Origin: QQWI01 sp964522015
GTDB lineage: Bacteria; Bacillota; Clostridia; Peptostreptococcales; Acidaminobacteraceae
Assembly (NCBI GenBank): GCA_964522015.1
Contig: CAZFST010000027.1
Coordinates: 1 to 64,000, forward strand
Direction: 5' to 3'
Length of the DNA stretch: 64,000 nucleotides
Shown: one piece after another, positions 34,933 through 44,017 of the stretch
Numbering within the stretch: position 1 is the first letter of the stretch
How the letters are laid out: each line of letters begins with the position of its first letter
Made by a program: the position numbers and the translations under genes
Notes under the pieces: generated by a model
What the model was told of the DNA's origin: nothing
What the model saw: only the letters and a program-made list of their open reading frames with translations
Database searches by the model: none

Positions 34933-36143
34933 AAATTAAGATGACCTCCATTCCCCTACCTCCCACCTTTCATGTGATGACCAAACCGCGCGGCGCGATT
35001 TGCAATCTCGACTGCGATTATTGTTTTTATCTCCGCAAGGAAGCGTTATATCCGGGCGCGACCTTCCGCATGTCGGACGAGACGCTGGAAAATTACACCC
35101 GCCAATACATCGCTGCTCAAGGCGCCCCAGAAGTCAACTTTGCCTGGCAGGGCGGCGAACCGACCCTGATGGGCTTGGACTTTTTCCGCAAGGCGGTGGC
35201 GTACCAGAAGAAGTACGCCCGCCCTGGCACGAGAACCGAGAACGCCCTGCAAACCAACGGCACGCTGTTGGACGATGCGTGGTGCAAGTTCTTCGCCGAG
35301 AATCGCTTCCTGATCGGGATCAGCCTCGACGGTCCGCGTGAAGCGCATGATTTGTATCGCCGCGACAAGGGCAGGGCGCCCACCTTCGAGCGCGTCCTGC
35401 ATTCCATCGAATTACTCAAAAAGCATCGAGTGGATTTCAACATCCTGACCTGCGTCAGCGCCGCCAATGTCCATCAGCCGCTGGAAGTGTACCGCTTCCT
35501 GCGCGACGAGATCGGCGCGGAGTTCATCCAGTTCATTCCCATCGTCGAGCGCGAGGACGAGACGAGCTTCCAGAAGGGCAACGACCTGACGCCGCGCTCC
35601 ATCACGGGAAAACAGTACGGCGATTTTCTCATCGCCATTTTCGACGAATGGGTGCGCCGCGACGTGGGCAGGGTTTTCGTGCAGATGTTCGACACCGCGC
35701 TGGGACGCTGGCTGGGCGCGCCCGGCGGCTTGTGCGTTTTCCAGGAGACCTGCGGACTGGCGCTGGCAATGGAGCATAACGGCGACCTGTATTCCTGCGA
35801 CCATTTCGTTGAGCCGCCTCACCGCCTGGGCAATATTCTCAAAACTCCCATGATCGAACTGGTGGGCAGCGAGCAGCAGCGCGCTTTTGGATTGGATAAA
35901 AAATCGTCCCTGCCGCGTTATTGCCGCGAATGCCCCGTCCTGTTTGCCTGCAACGGCGGCTGTCCCAAAGATCGCACCGACCTCACGCCCGACGGTGAAG
36001 CGGGGCTGAATCACTTGTGCGCGGGCTTCAAAGCCTTTTTCACGCACGTTGACCAGCCCATGCGTCAGATGGCGGGCTTGCTCCGCCAGCGCCGCCCGGC
36101 GGCGGAGATTATGAAAATCCATCTTCAAAAGGACAACTTATGA
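34929..36143 (+). CDS. Anaerobic sulfatase-maturating radical SAM enzyme (anSME)
   Basis: The protein has 404 residues from the ATG at 34929, which overlaps the sulfatase stop (ATGA). The radical SAM motif CNLDCDYC spans Cys25, Cys29 and Cys32. 'WQGGEPTLMGLDFFRKAV', 'QTNGTLL' and 'GISLDGPREAHD' are typical of anSME, and a Cys-rich SPASM end ('CVFQETCG', 'CRECPVLFACNGGCPKDR') supplies two auxiliary Fe-S clusters. It oxidises the Cys of both flanking sulfatases to formylglycine without oxygen. The host is therefore likely anaerobic, or lives partly without oxygen. Confidence 0.95.
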   Translation: MKIKMTSIPLPPTFHVMTKPRGAICNLDCDYCFYLRKEALYPGATFRMSDETLENYTRQYIAAQGAPEVNFAWQGGEPTLMGLDFFRKAVAYQKKYARPGTRTENALQTNGTLLDDAWCKFFAENRFLIGISLDGPREAHDLYRRDKGRAPTFERVLHSIELLKKHRVDFNILTCVSAANVHQPLEVYRFLRDEIGAEFIQFIPIVEREDETSFQKGNDLTPRSITGKQYGDFLIAIFDEWVRRDVGRVFVQMFDTALGRWLGAPGGLCVFQETCGLALAMEHNGDLYSCDHFVEPPHRLGNILKTPMIELVGSEQQRAFGLDKKSSLPRYCRECPVLFACNGGCPKDRTDLTPDGEAGLNHLCAGFKAFFTHVDQPMRQMAGLLRQRRPAAEIMKIHLQKDNL

Positions 36144-37594
36144 ACACCATTTTCATCCTGATAGACACCCTGCGGCGCGACCACCTCGGCTGCTACGGCA
36201 ACGAGTGGATTCAAACCCCCAACCTCGACGCGCTGGCGCGCAAGAGCGTCGTCTTCGACAATGCCTACCTCGGCTCGTACCCCTGTATGCCCGCCCGCCG
36301 CGATATGTGGACGGGACGCTTCGAGTTCCCCTGGCGCGGCTGGGGTCCGCTTGAAACCTCCGACCCAGACCTTGCCAAAATCGTTACCCAGAACGGGCAT
36401 ACCAGCATGGTCATCAGCGACCACTATCACATGTGGGAGCGCGGCTCTGGCAATTATTTCTTCAACTTCGCTGGCGCAGAATTCATCCGCGGGCAGGAAA
36501 ACGACCTGTGGATTACCGATCCCGACATCCCCGTCGAATACCCCGGCGACGCGGAACGCATGGCGCGTCACGCTCTGCGTCCCGGCTCCTTCGCCCGTTA
36601 CAAACGGAACACCGCCCACTTCAGCGTGGAAGAAGACTACTTCGCCCCGCAGGTGTTTCGCAAAGCCTCCGAATGGGTGGAGCGCAACCGCAGTCTAAAG
36701 GACTTCTTCCTCCTGCTCGAAGTCTTCGACCCACACGAACCCTTCGACCCTCCCTTCCCCTACAATGAGATGTATAACCCCGGCTACAACGGCCAGCGTT
36801 TCATCTGGCCCACCTACGGCAAGTCCGACCTGTATAGCGAAGAAGAACTCAAGGAAATCCGCGCCCTGTACGCGGGCGAAGTCAGCATGGTGGACCGCTG
36901 GCTCGGGCGCCTGCTCGAAACTGTTGAACACCTCAGCTTGATAGACGACACCATGATTATCATTGTCACCGATCACGGGCATCTCTTTGGCGAGCATGGC
37001 ATGATCGGTAAACCCTGGAGCGACCTGGGCGACTCGAATATGTATCAGGAACTCGCCCACGTCCCGCTCATCATTTACCATCCCAAGGGTCAGGCAGGTC
37101 GCCGCGTGCCGCATCTCGTTCAACCTGTGGATTTATTCGCCACCGTTTTGGATGGATTCAACATCCCGCTTCCTTCCGGGACGCATGGGCGGAGTCTGCT
37201 CCCATACATTCTCCACGCCGACGAAGGCGCGCCCATCCGCCAGACCGCCGTCTATGGGCGCTACGGCGAAGCCATGAATATCATTGACGGCGAATGGACG
37301 CTCTATCTCTGGCCCCCCAGCGACAAAAATGAACCGCTCTACTGGTACTCCCCTCTGGCACCCCAATTTGGCGACGTGCGCGTGGACGACGACTTCGATG
37401 GCAAGCGCTACACCGCCCGCGTCACGCGCGGACCGATGTCCAGCGCCCTCTACAACGTCAAGGATGACCCGCAGCAGCAGCGCGACTTATACGCCGAGCG
37501 ACCCGATGTTGTCGAACGCTTGAAATCCAGCCTGCGCGAGTTCCTCACCTCCATCAACGCCCCGTGCGAACAGTTCACCCGTTTGGGGCTGTAA
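36140..37594 (+). CDS. Type I sulfatase, Cys-type (second)
   Basis: The 484-residue protein begins 'NTIFILIDTLRRDHLGCYG' and has the formylglycine site CMPAR (Cys49 to Arg53). 'LRALYAGEVSMVDRWLGRLLE'-type and 'IIIVTDHGHLFGEHGMIGKPW' stretches carry the other metal ligands. It overlaps the anSME stop by ATGA and is the last complete gene of the GC-rich block. It differs strongly from the first sulfatase, so the pair probably removes sulfate at different positions. No signal peptide. Confidence 0.93.
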   Translation: MNTIFILIDTLRRDHLGCYGNEWIQTPNLDALARKSVVFDNAYLGSYPCMPARRDMWTGRFEFPWRGWGPLETSDPDLAKIVTQNGHTSMVISDHYHMWERGSGNYFFNFAGAEFIRGQENDLWITDPDIPVEYPGDAERMARHALRPGSFARYKRNTAHFSVEEDYFAPQVFRKASEWVERNRSLKDFFLLLEVFDPHEPFDPPFPYNEMYNPGYNGQRFIWPTYGKSDLYSEEELKEIRALYAGEVSMVDRWLGRLLETVEHLSLIDDTMIIIVTDHGHLFGEHGMIGKPWSDLGDSNMYQELAHVPLIIYHPKGQAGRRVPHLVQPVDLFATVLDGFNIPLPSGTHGRSLLPYILHADEGAPIRQTAVYGRYGEAMNIIDGEWTLYLWPPSDKNEPLYWYSPLAPQFGDVRVDDDFDGKRYTARVTRGPMSSALYNVKDDPQQQRDLYAERPDVVERLKSSLREFLTSINAPCEQFTRLGL

Positions 37595-37608
37595 AAGGAG
37601 CATCACCC

Positions 37609-37725
37609 ATGACATCCACCCGACTGCTCGCCCCCGGCGCAGGACCCTATCTTGGTGTAATCCCAGCTCCTGATCAAAGCGATAAACCAAGATCAATCGG
37701 AACACCAAAATTGATTAAGGAGTAA
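37609..37725 (+). pseudogene. Truncated ORF at the end of the GC-rich block
   Basis: A strong aaaggag precedes an ATG at 37609, and the first 15 codons ('MTSTRLLAPGAGPYL') have the GC-rich usage of the sulfatase block. From about 37650 base composition changes, and the frame closes after 38 residues. It looks like the 5' end of a gene cut off by a deletion or recombination. The family is not recognisable from 15 residues. Confidence 0.5.
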
Positions 37726-37732
37726 TTTCATC

Positions 37733-39232
37733 ATGCAGATTATGGATTTGGAAAAGAGTAGTCCTGAACTACAGGGCATTGCCTCCAAGGCTATTTCAGC
37801 TTTCATAGATGAAGCCAATCAAACGATTCACGACCTCCACAGCCTGATACTGTTACGCCATGGGAAGGTCGTTGCAGAAGGCTATTGGTCGCCATTTGAA
37901 CCTAACGACCCTCATATTTTGAATTCATTAAGTAAAAGTTTTACCTCAACCGCTGTGGGATTTGCGGTTGCAGAGGGAAAACTAAAAGTAACCGATCCGG
38001 TCATCTCTTTTTTCCCCGAGTCTTTACCACCGGTAATCAGTGCCAACCTTGCTGCCATGCAAGTTCGACACCTGCTATCCATGGCAACCGGCCATGCTGA
38101 TGATACTATGCAGACTTTACTGCCGGATAAATCTATTAAAAACTGGGCGCAAGCCATCCTTTTGTTTCCGGTTGAATACGAACCAGGCACTTTTTTCTTA
38201 TATAACACTGGGGCTTCGTATCTGTTATCGGCCATCGTGCAGAAGGTAACCGGCCAGAACTTGCTTGAGTATTTAAAGCCTCGCTTGTTCGAACCCCTTG
38301 GTATCAAGAATCCAAATTGGGAAACCAACGCCGAGGGAATTGCCATAGGTGGTTTTGGTTTGGGTATTACCACTGCCGATATTGCTCGTTTTGGCCAGCT
38401 TTATTTGCAACAGGGGGTCTGGGAAGGAAAGCAAATTTTACCCCAGGAATGGGTTTACCAGGCCACCACCAGCCAGGTAGCCAGCGGTTATCCCCGGAAC
38501 AGTACGGGATTGGGGATGGATTGGAAGCAGGGTTATGGCTACCAGTTCTGGCTCTGTCGGTATGGAGCTTATCGTGGGGATGGTGCATTTGGCCAGTTTT
38601 GCCTGGTTATGCCTCATCAGCAAGCGGTGCTGGCGATAACAGCAGCTCTGGTGGACATGCAACCTGTTCTGGATTTGGTCTGGAAACATTTGATGCCGGC
38701 TATGAAGGCCGAAGCGCTGCCAGAGAATCTTGCTGCTTGGCAAGAATTGACTCGTAAGTTGGCCCAATTGGAAATTGCACCGGAAAAGGACCAGGTAACG
38801 GAGGGAGTTCCAACCAGGGTTTCGGGAAAAAGATACGTTATGGCTGCAAATGAACTAGAGATCAAAGCGATCTCCTTTAACTTCGACCACCCAGAAACAG
38901 GTAGCATTCTAACCATTGAAGATGCGTTTGGAACAAACCCGGTGACCATTGGCAACGGGCAGTGGCTCAAAGGAGTTACCACCATCCTCAAAGGCTTACC
39001 GCGTAAAGTAGCCGCCAGTGGTGGATGGGTTGATTCTCAAACCTACCTAATCAGCCTCAATTTCTTAACGCCGGAACTGATCAAAACTCCTCCAGCGCTA
39101 AGTTCTCTACGGTTTCCTTTCGGCGTCACTATCCGGTGTCGCTTTGTACAGGAACAACTAACTCTTGATGTCCAGGCAAAAGTTGCATTCGGTGAAAACC
39201 TGCCGCACAAATTGAGTAGTGTTTCAGGATAG
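37733..39232 (+). CDS. Serine hydrolase of the beta-lactamase/class C family
   Basis: The protein has 499 residues. The SxxK motif is SLSK (Ser65 to Lys68) in 'ILNSLSKSFTSTAVGFA', and 'LYNTGASYLLSAIVQ' supplies the Tyr motif; 'MATGHAD' and 'GLGITTADIARFGQLYLQQG' also fit. No signal peptide is present. The C-terminal 160 residues form an additional beta-rich domain. Such proteins act as esterases, D-aminopeptidases or transesterases as well as beta-lactamases, so the substrate is open. The aaggag is 10 bases before the ATG, inside the truncated ORF. Confidence 0.85.
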   Translation: MQIMDLEKSSPELQGIASKAISAFIDEANQTIHDLHSLILLRHGKVVAEGYWSPFEPNDPHILNSLSKSFTSTAVGFAVAEGKLKVTDPVISFFPESLPPVISANLAAMQVRHLLSMATGHADDTMQTLLPDKSIKNWAQAILLFPVEYEPGTFFLYNTGASYLLSAIVQKVTGQNLLEYLKPRLFEPLGIKNPNWETNAEGIAIGGFGLGITTADIARFGQLYLQQGVWEGKQILPQEWVYQATTSQVASGYPRNSTGLGMDWKQGYGYQFWLCRYGAYRGDGAFGQFCLVMPHQQAVLAITAALVDMQPVLDLVWKHLMPAMKAEALPENLAAWQELTRKLAQLEIAPEKDQVTEGVPTRVSGKRYVMAANELEIKAISFNFDHPETGSILTIEDAFGTNPVTIGNGQWLKGVTTILKGLPRKVAASGGWVDSQTYLISLNFLTPELIKTPPALSSLRFPFGVTIRCRFVQEQLTLDVQAKVAFGENLPHKLSSVSG

Positions 39233-39538
39233 TTATTGACGATTTAGCAAAATGATTTCATTGTCAACCAGGAGTATTCATTGATCGTGATCCCTTGCGA
39301 ACCGGTCATGATCAATTATCCGATTATGAAGCACAACTTCGCCAGAGTTATGTCGGTCGGCATTAATAAGGGTTCGCATCGAGTTTAATGATCAGATTAG
39401 GAGGTGATTGCCATAGCGAATATGATATATGGGAGTTAGGTATCTTGATCTAATCAAATTTTATAGCGTCAATGGTTGGAAGATTTTAATAAGATGGAAC
39501 ACTAATGTTCCATCCACATCCTTAGGAGGAAGGTTACA
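39233..39538 (+). other. Intergenic region with a coding relic and an inverted repeat
   Basis: A 29-codon stretch at about 39285-39370 reads as protein-like ('DRDPLRTGHDQLSDYEAQL'), then stops; it is probably the 3' end of a lost gene. The perfect inverted repeat atggaaca-ctaa-tgttccat at 39494-39513 lies 18 bases before the ribosome site of the next gene and could be an operator. No clear -35/-10 pair is visible. Confidence 0.5.
39494..39513 (+). promoter_or_regulatory. 8-bp inverted repeat, possible operator of the Dpp-like operon
   Basis: atggaaca and tgttccat are perfect inverted repeats separated by ctaa. The site lies immediately upstream of the binding-protein gene. A related but imperfect repeat (tggaaca-cgc-tgtttca) lies at 46725-46741, beyond the xylulokinase. 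The spacer lengths differ, so a shared regulator is only a possibility. Confidence 0.4.
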
Positions 39539-41140
39539 ATGAAAAGGAAATTGTCATTAAACAAAGCACGGTCGCTTATATTTATTTCTCTGGTTGTGCT
39601 AATCTTAATGCTATCAGCTTGTGGTCAAACACCCACCGCGACCACTCAACCAGTTGAAACAACTGGCCCCACTGTCGTTGCCACTGAAAGCGCGCCTACA
39701 GCCATTTTGAACCTGGCCAAAAATGCACCTCCCATCAGTTTTGACCCGGCTACGAGTGCCCAAGCGGATCTGGTTTGGATGAATCAGATCTATGCCTCCT
39801 TAATGAAATATGACAAGGATGGTAAACCCTCTCCCGATCTTGCCACGTCATGGAAATACATTGGAACAGGAAACACGAAGTTCCAAATGACCATCCGTGA
39901 GGGTGTCAAGTTTGCAGATGGTACACCCCTTACTGCTCAATCTGTTGCCGATTCTCTGAACTATTTCGCGCAGAACGGAACTGGACCTTCAGCAGCGGCC
40001 ATGAAACCTGTCACTGCATCAGTTCTGGATGCGAACACGGTTGAACTCAATAGTACCGTTCCAAACCCAGCTTTTCCCGACTACCTTTCGTCTTACTACC
40101 TTGCTGGAATGATTATCAGCCCGGCGGGATTGGCTGATAAAGACAAACTCAAGTCAACTCCATCAGGAGCTGGACAATACATTCTTGACACAGCAAATTC
40201 GCTAGCTGGTGACCACTATGTACTTGTGCCTAATGTCAACTATTATGACCAGTCGGCAATCAAGTGGAAGCAGATCAATATCAAGATCGTTCCGCAAGGT
40301 ACTTCGGTAGTCCAGGCCATGCAACAGGGTCAGATGGATATAGGCCAGGGTGATCCAAGCACGGTGGATGCTGCTAAAGCTGCCGGACTTACCATTGTTC
40401 ATAGAGCTACACAATGGCTGCCCCTTTTTATCCTTGATGTAGATGGAGTTAGTACTCCTGCACTAAAGGATGTTAATGTCAGACTGGCCTTGAATAAAGC
40501 TCTTGATCGGGTCCAGATCGCAAAAGCCTTTTACGGTGACTATGGTAGACCAGCTTACCAGCCAGGCACACCCGGAGTGGACGGCTATGACCCAACCCTT
40601 GATGCAAACTTTGCTTATGATCTTCCCAAGGCTAAACAACTCTTGGCCGATGCCGGCTTTGCGGATGGGTTCACACTAAGCATATGTTATCTTACACCTC
40701 AGGCCATGACGTCTAAAATTGTCCAAGCAGTCGCAGATCAATGGAGCAAGGTCAATGTGAAGGTAGATCTACTGGGATCACCTGACTATGCCGGTTTGGG
40801 TGCAAACATGGCAGCAAATAAGTGTTCCTCTGTAATCAATCCGTGGGATACACAGGAACAGTGGGCATATACCAATCAGGTGAGCCTCAAAGATTCCATG
40901 ATGAACCCCTTCCATTATATTGTTCCTGGATTGCAAGAAGCTTTTAATAGCTATATGGCTGCATCCCAAGATGAACTTATTTCGAAGGCTCAGGCGGTTC
41001 AGAAGATTATTGTTGATCAGGCTCTGGTAGTTCCGATAGTACAGATGGATAGTATTACCTACGTTAGTAAGAATGTAACAGGCGTGGCTTACTTCTCAAG
41101 GACACCGAACTTCCCAACTGATTGGGCACCGGCTCCTTAA
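39539..41140 (+). CDS. ABC transporter substrate-binding lipoprotein, family 5 (Dpp/Opp type)
   Basis: The 533-residue protein has a lipoprotein signal ending in LMLSAC (Cys28) and a Thr-rich linker. The SBP_bac_5 fold follows: 'PISFDPATSAQADLVWMNQIYASLMKYDKDG', 'TIREGVKFADGTPLTAQSV' and 'VRLALNKALDRVQIAKAFY'. It binds an oligopeptide, or in such clusters an oligosaccharide. The ribosome site aggagga is strong. The operon carries two permease domains, two ATPase domains and then a xylulokinase, which favours a pentose-containing oligosaccharide as substrate. Confidence 0.92.
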   Translation: MKRKLSLNKARSLIFISLVVLILMLSACGQTPTATTQPVETTGPTVVATESAPTAILNLAKNAPPISFDPATSAQADLVWMNQIYASLMKYDKDGKPSPDLATSWKYIGTGNTKFQMTIREGVKFADGTPLTAQSVADSLNYFAQNGTGPSAAAMKPVTASVLDANTVELNSTVPNPAFPDYLSSYYLAGMIISPAGLADKDKLKSTPSGAGQYILDTANSLAGDHYVLVPNVNYYDQSAIKWKQINIKIVPQGTSVVQAMQQGQMDIGQGDPSTVDAAKAAGLTIVHRATQWLPLFILDVDGVSTPALKDVNVRLALNKALDRVQIAKAFYGDYGRPAYQPGTPGVDGYDPTLDANFAYDLPKAKQLLADAGFADGFTLSICYLTPQAMTSKIVQAVADQWSKVNVKVDLLGSPDYAGLGANMAANKCSSVINPWDTQEQWAYTNQVSLKDSMMNPFHYIVPGLQEAFNSYMAASQDELISKAQAVQKIIVDQALVVPIVQMDSITYVSKNVTGVAYFSRTPNFPTDWAPAP

Positions 41141-41151
41141 ACAAGTTAAAA

Positions 41152-41260
41152 GCGGGAAGCGATTCATAACTAGGTCCTGAAAAACTTCCCGCATTCACTC
41201 AAACATCTTATGGCGCTTTATGGAGACGTCGTCAACATCGCCACTTGCAAAGCGCCATAA
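41152..41260 (+). terminator. Two consecutive hairpins between binding-protein and permease genes
   Basis: The first hairpin is gcgggaag (41152-41159) with its complement at 41185-41192. The second is ttatggcgcttt (41208-41219) with its complement at 41249-41260, a perfect 12-bp stem. Neither is followed by a strong T-run. They probably stabilise the 3' end of the binding-protein mRNA or attenuate read-through into the permease genes. Confidence 0.6.
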
Positions 41261-41342
41261 AAGTTCATGGCATAAGTCAGAATAGTGGTAATATCAGTCG
41301 GATTGCAGCCGGTGATCAAAATAAAGGGTATAGGAGCACAAC

Positions 41343-42284
41343 ATGTTACGTGTATTAATCCGAAGACTTCTAATGTCCATCGCCTTGATCCTGGTGGTGA
41401 CATTTCTAACGTTCGTCCTCCAATCCTTGCTTCCAGGTGATGCAGCAAGGGCCATCGTGGGGATAGGCGGCACGACCGAACAATATGTTAGAGTTCGGGC
41501 GCAATTGCATCTTAATGATCCATTAATGACCCAGTATTTTACATATCTGTCAGGTATGCTCCATGGAGATTTGGGGAATTCCATCTTTACCCAGGAGGCG
41601 ATTACACATAGTCTGGCTTCGCGCCTTCCAGCGTCGCTTTCCATTGTTATAGGTACCACACTCGTCGCGACAACCGCCGGGATTGGTCTGGGTATGTTGA
41701 GTGTCTTACGAGGCGGAGTGGTAGCGAAGATTCTTTACGCCTTTTCCCTTCTGGCATGGGCAACGCCGAGCTTCTGGCTGGCACTGTTATTGACAACTTT
41801 ATTCGCGGTGGCAATCCCGATTTTTCCTGTGATCGGATACGTACCCTTTGGTCAAGACCCGGCTGGCTGGGCCAGGAGCCTGGTTCTGCCAGTTACCGCG
41901 ATGGCGGTAGGAGGGATTGCTTCCATCGCCAGAATCACCCGGGATACTATGTCGAAGGAACTGAACCAGGAATACATTCGAACTCTGCGGGCCTGCGGTG
42001 TAAGCAGTTCCGCGCTAATCTGGAAACATGCCCTAAAAAATGCCGGGGTAACGATTATAACGGTCATCGGACTAGTCATTATCAATTCAATGCTTGGTAC
42101 TATCTTTGTCGAGCAGATTTTTGCCATCCCTGGAATTGGCTCCCTTTTAAGTGTCGCCACCCGCTTGCACGATATCCCGGTTATTCAGGGCGTGGCGCTA
42201 GCCTTCACCATGACTGTTGTTATTATCAATCTGGTGGTCGACCTCTCTTATGCCTGGCTTAATCCGAAAGTGATAACTTCATGA
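41343..42284 (+). CDS. ABC transporter permease, DppB/OppB type
   Basis: The 313-residue protein has six membrane segments. The N-terminal 'LRVLIRRLLMSIALILVVTFLTFVLQSLLPGDAA' is typical of DppB, and the EAA loop 'EYIRTLRACGVSSSALIWKHALKNA' contacts the ATPase. The stop overlaps the next gene by ATGA. Shine-Dalgarno is weak (ataggagc). It acts with the permease half of the next gene. Confidence 0.92.
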   Translation: MLRVLIRRLLMSIALILVVTFLTFVLQSLLPGDAARAIVGIGGTTEQYVRVRAQLHLNDPLMTQYFTYLSGMLHGDLGNSIFTQEAITHSLASRLPASLSIVIGTTLVATTAGIGLGMLSVLRGGVVAKILYAFSLLAWATPSFWLALLLTTLFAVAIPIFPVIGYVPFGQDPAGWARSLVLPVTAMAVGGIASIARITRDTMSKELNQEYIRTLRACGVSSSALIWKHALKNAGVTIITVIGLVIINSMLGTIFVEQIFAIPGIGSLLSVATRLHDIPVIQGVALAFTMTVVIINLVVDLSYAWLNPKVITS

Positions 42285-44017
42285 ACGCAATGGAATCACC
42301 TTATCCCTTGGAAGAAAACCTTGTCACGCAACACTTCATGGTAAGACTGCTGCGCAAGCCAGGAGCCATATTTGCATTTATTTATTTGGGGCTTTTGAGC
42401 ATTTTGTGCCTTGGTGCACCACTTTTCACCAAGTACGACCCTCTCGATCAGGATCTTTACACTATTATGTCGCTGCCTTCGCGCGCACATCTATTAGGAA
42501 CGGATACACTTGGAAGGGATGTGGCTTCACGGCTGATCCATGGAGGTATCATCTCACTCTATGGTGTCGCTATTGCGGTCGTGGTTTTCGCCTTCCTCGG
42601 CATTTGTGTCGGTTTGATTGCAGGCTATGCCGGCGGCGCGGTTGACAGAGTTATTTCATCTATCGTTGAAGTTGTGATGTCAATTCCCACCCTGGTCATT
42701 ATTCTGGCGGTACTGGCCATATTTGGTTTTGGGATGACTGCACCCATGCTTACCCTGGGACTTTTGGCTTGTGGCGGTCTTATCCGGATTGTCCGTGCCA
42801 ACACTCAAGCTGCCCGTGAAGAACTGTATGTCGGAGCCGCCAGGATATCCGGCCTGGGACCAGGTCGAATCATCTTCCGGCACATCCTGCCAAATTTGAC
42901 CGGACCGATCATCGTGCAGGTTTCACTCTTTGCTGGTGCCGCTCTTGCCACACAAGCCGGTTTAGCGTTCCTCGGTCTTGGTGTTCAACCACCCGTACCT
43001 AGCTGGGGTGGCATGGTTGGCGAGGCTTCCCAGGTAATCTTCCAGGATCCCTGGCTACTGGTACCCTCCGGAGTTATCATCGCGATCACCATGGTGGCCT
43101 TTGGTCTTTTGGGTGACGCTGCGCGCGACGTTTCAGTTGAATCCCGTTCGCGTGCCGGAGCCCAGATCAAAGTATCCAAGGTCGAGAGCATCGAGACCAA
43201 AGATGTCTCCATTCCCACAGATGGAGCCATCTTGACTATAAACAACTTGAATATTTCTTTTCAGGAGGCTAATAACCTCAAAAGCATCGTACAGGATGTT
43301 TCTTTTTCAATCAACCCAGGTGAGATCGTCGGGCTGGTGGGAGAGTCTGGAAGCGGAAAAACAGTAACCGGCCTGGCGCTACTTGATTTGTTGCCCAAGA
43401 ATGCAGTTGTTACCTCCGATGGAAGCTGGTACAAGCAGACCGATTTGAAAAACCCTGCGGCAGTTAAAGAGGTTCGAGGCCGGGGTATCGCTATGATATG
43501 GCAGGAGCCAATGGTGAGTTTGGATCCGGTCTTCTCGGTCGGTAGTCAACTTGGTGAAGTGATCCGGGTTTGTAACCGGCAACTCTCAAAAGCAGAAACT
43601 GAAGAACGTGCGATTGAACTGCTAAGTTCTGTCAAGATTAAAGAACCGAAGAAAGTGCTGAGGTTGTTTCCCCACCAGCTTTCCGGAGGCATGGCACAGC
43701 GCGTTGTGATTGCCCTGGCTCTGGCAGGTGACCCTGACCTATTAATTGCCGATGAGCCGACCACAGCCCTGGATGTCACGGTTCAAGCTGATATTTTGGA
43801 TTTATTACGTGAAATCCGGCGGGAGCGAAATATGGCGATACTTTTTATCACCCATGATTTTGGAGTTGTGGCCGATCTGTGCGATAGCGTGCTGGTCATG
43901 CGTTATGGGAGGATAGTGGAACGGGGCGAATCGCTCAAACTCTTCACACAACCCAAACATGAGTATACGAAGGCACTGCTCGCCGCTACTCCTAGAATGG
44001 TCGGAGGTAGATCATGA
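42281..44017 (+). CDS. Fused ABC permease-ATPase (DppC-DppD type)
   Basis: The protein has 578 residues. Residues 1-285 are a DppC-like permease with six segments and the EAA loop 'LYVGAARISGLGPGRIIFRHILPN'. Residues about 320-578 are a DppD-like ATPase with Walker A GESGSGKT, signature LSGGMAQRVVIALAL, Walker B LLIADEPTTALDVT and H-loop FITHDFG. Fusions of this kind are known in some bacteria. ATGA overlaps on both sides show tight coupling of all three genes. Confidence 0.92.
   Translation: MNAMESPYPLEENLVTQHFMVRLLRKPGAIFAFIYLGLLSILCLGAPLFTKYDPLDQDLYTIMSLPSRAHLLGTDTLGRDVASRLIHGGIISLYGVAIAVVVFAFLGICVGLIAGYAGGAVDRVISSIVEVVMSIPTLVIILAVLAIFGFGMTAPMLTLGLLACGGLIRIVRANTQAAREELYVGAARISGLGPGRIIFRHILPNLTGPIIVQVSLFAGAALATQAGLAFLGLGVQPPVPSWGGMVGEASQVIFQDPWLLVPSGVIIAITMVAFGLLGDAARDVSVESRSRAGAQIKVSKVESIETKDVSIPTDGAILTINNLNISFQEANNLKSIVQDVSFSINPGEIVGLVGESGSGKTVTGLALLDLLPKNAVVTSDGSWYKQTDLKNPAAVKEVRGRGIAMIWQEPMVSLDPVFSVGSQLGEVIRVCNRQLSKAETEERAIELLSSVKIKEPKKVLRLFPHQLSGGMAQRVVIALALAGDPDLLIADEPTTALDVTVQADILDLLREIRRERNMAILFITHDFGVVADLCDSVLVMRYGRIVERGESLKLFTQPKHEYTKALLAATPRMVGGRS

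Noticed and set aside
35412..36128. Minus-strand reading opposite the sulfatase maturase (238 codons)
   Set aside because: The plus strand encodes a full radical SAM enzyme with all motifs; the antisense reading shows no family features.
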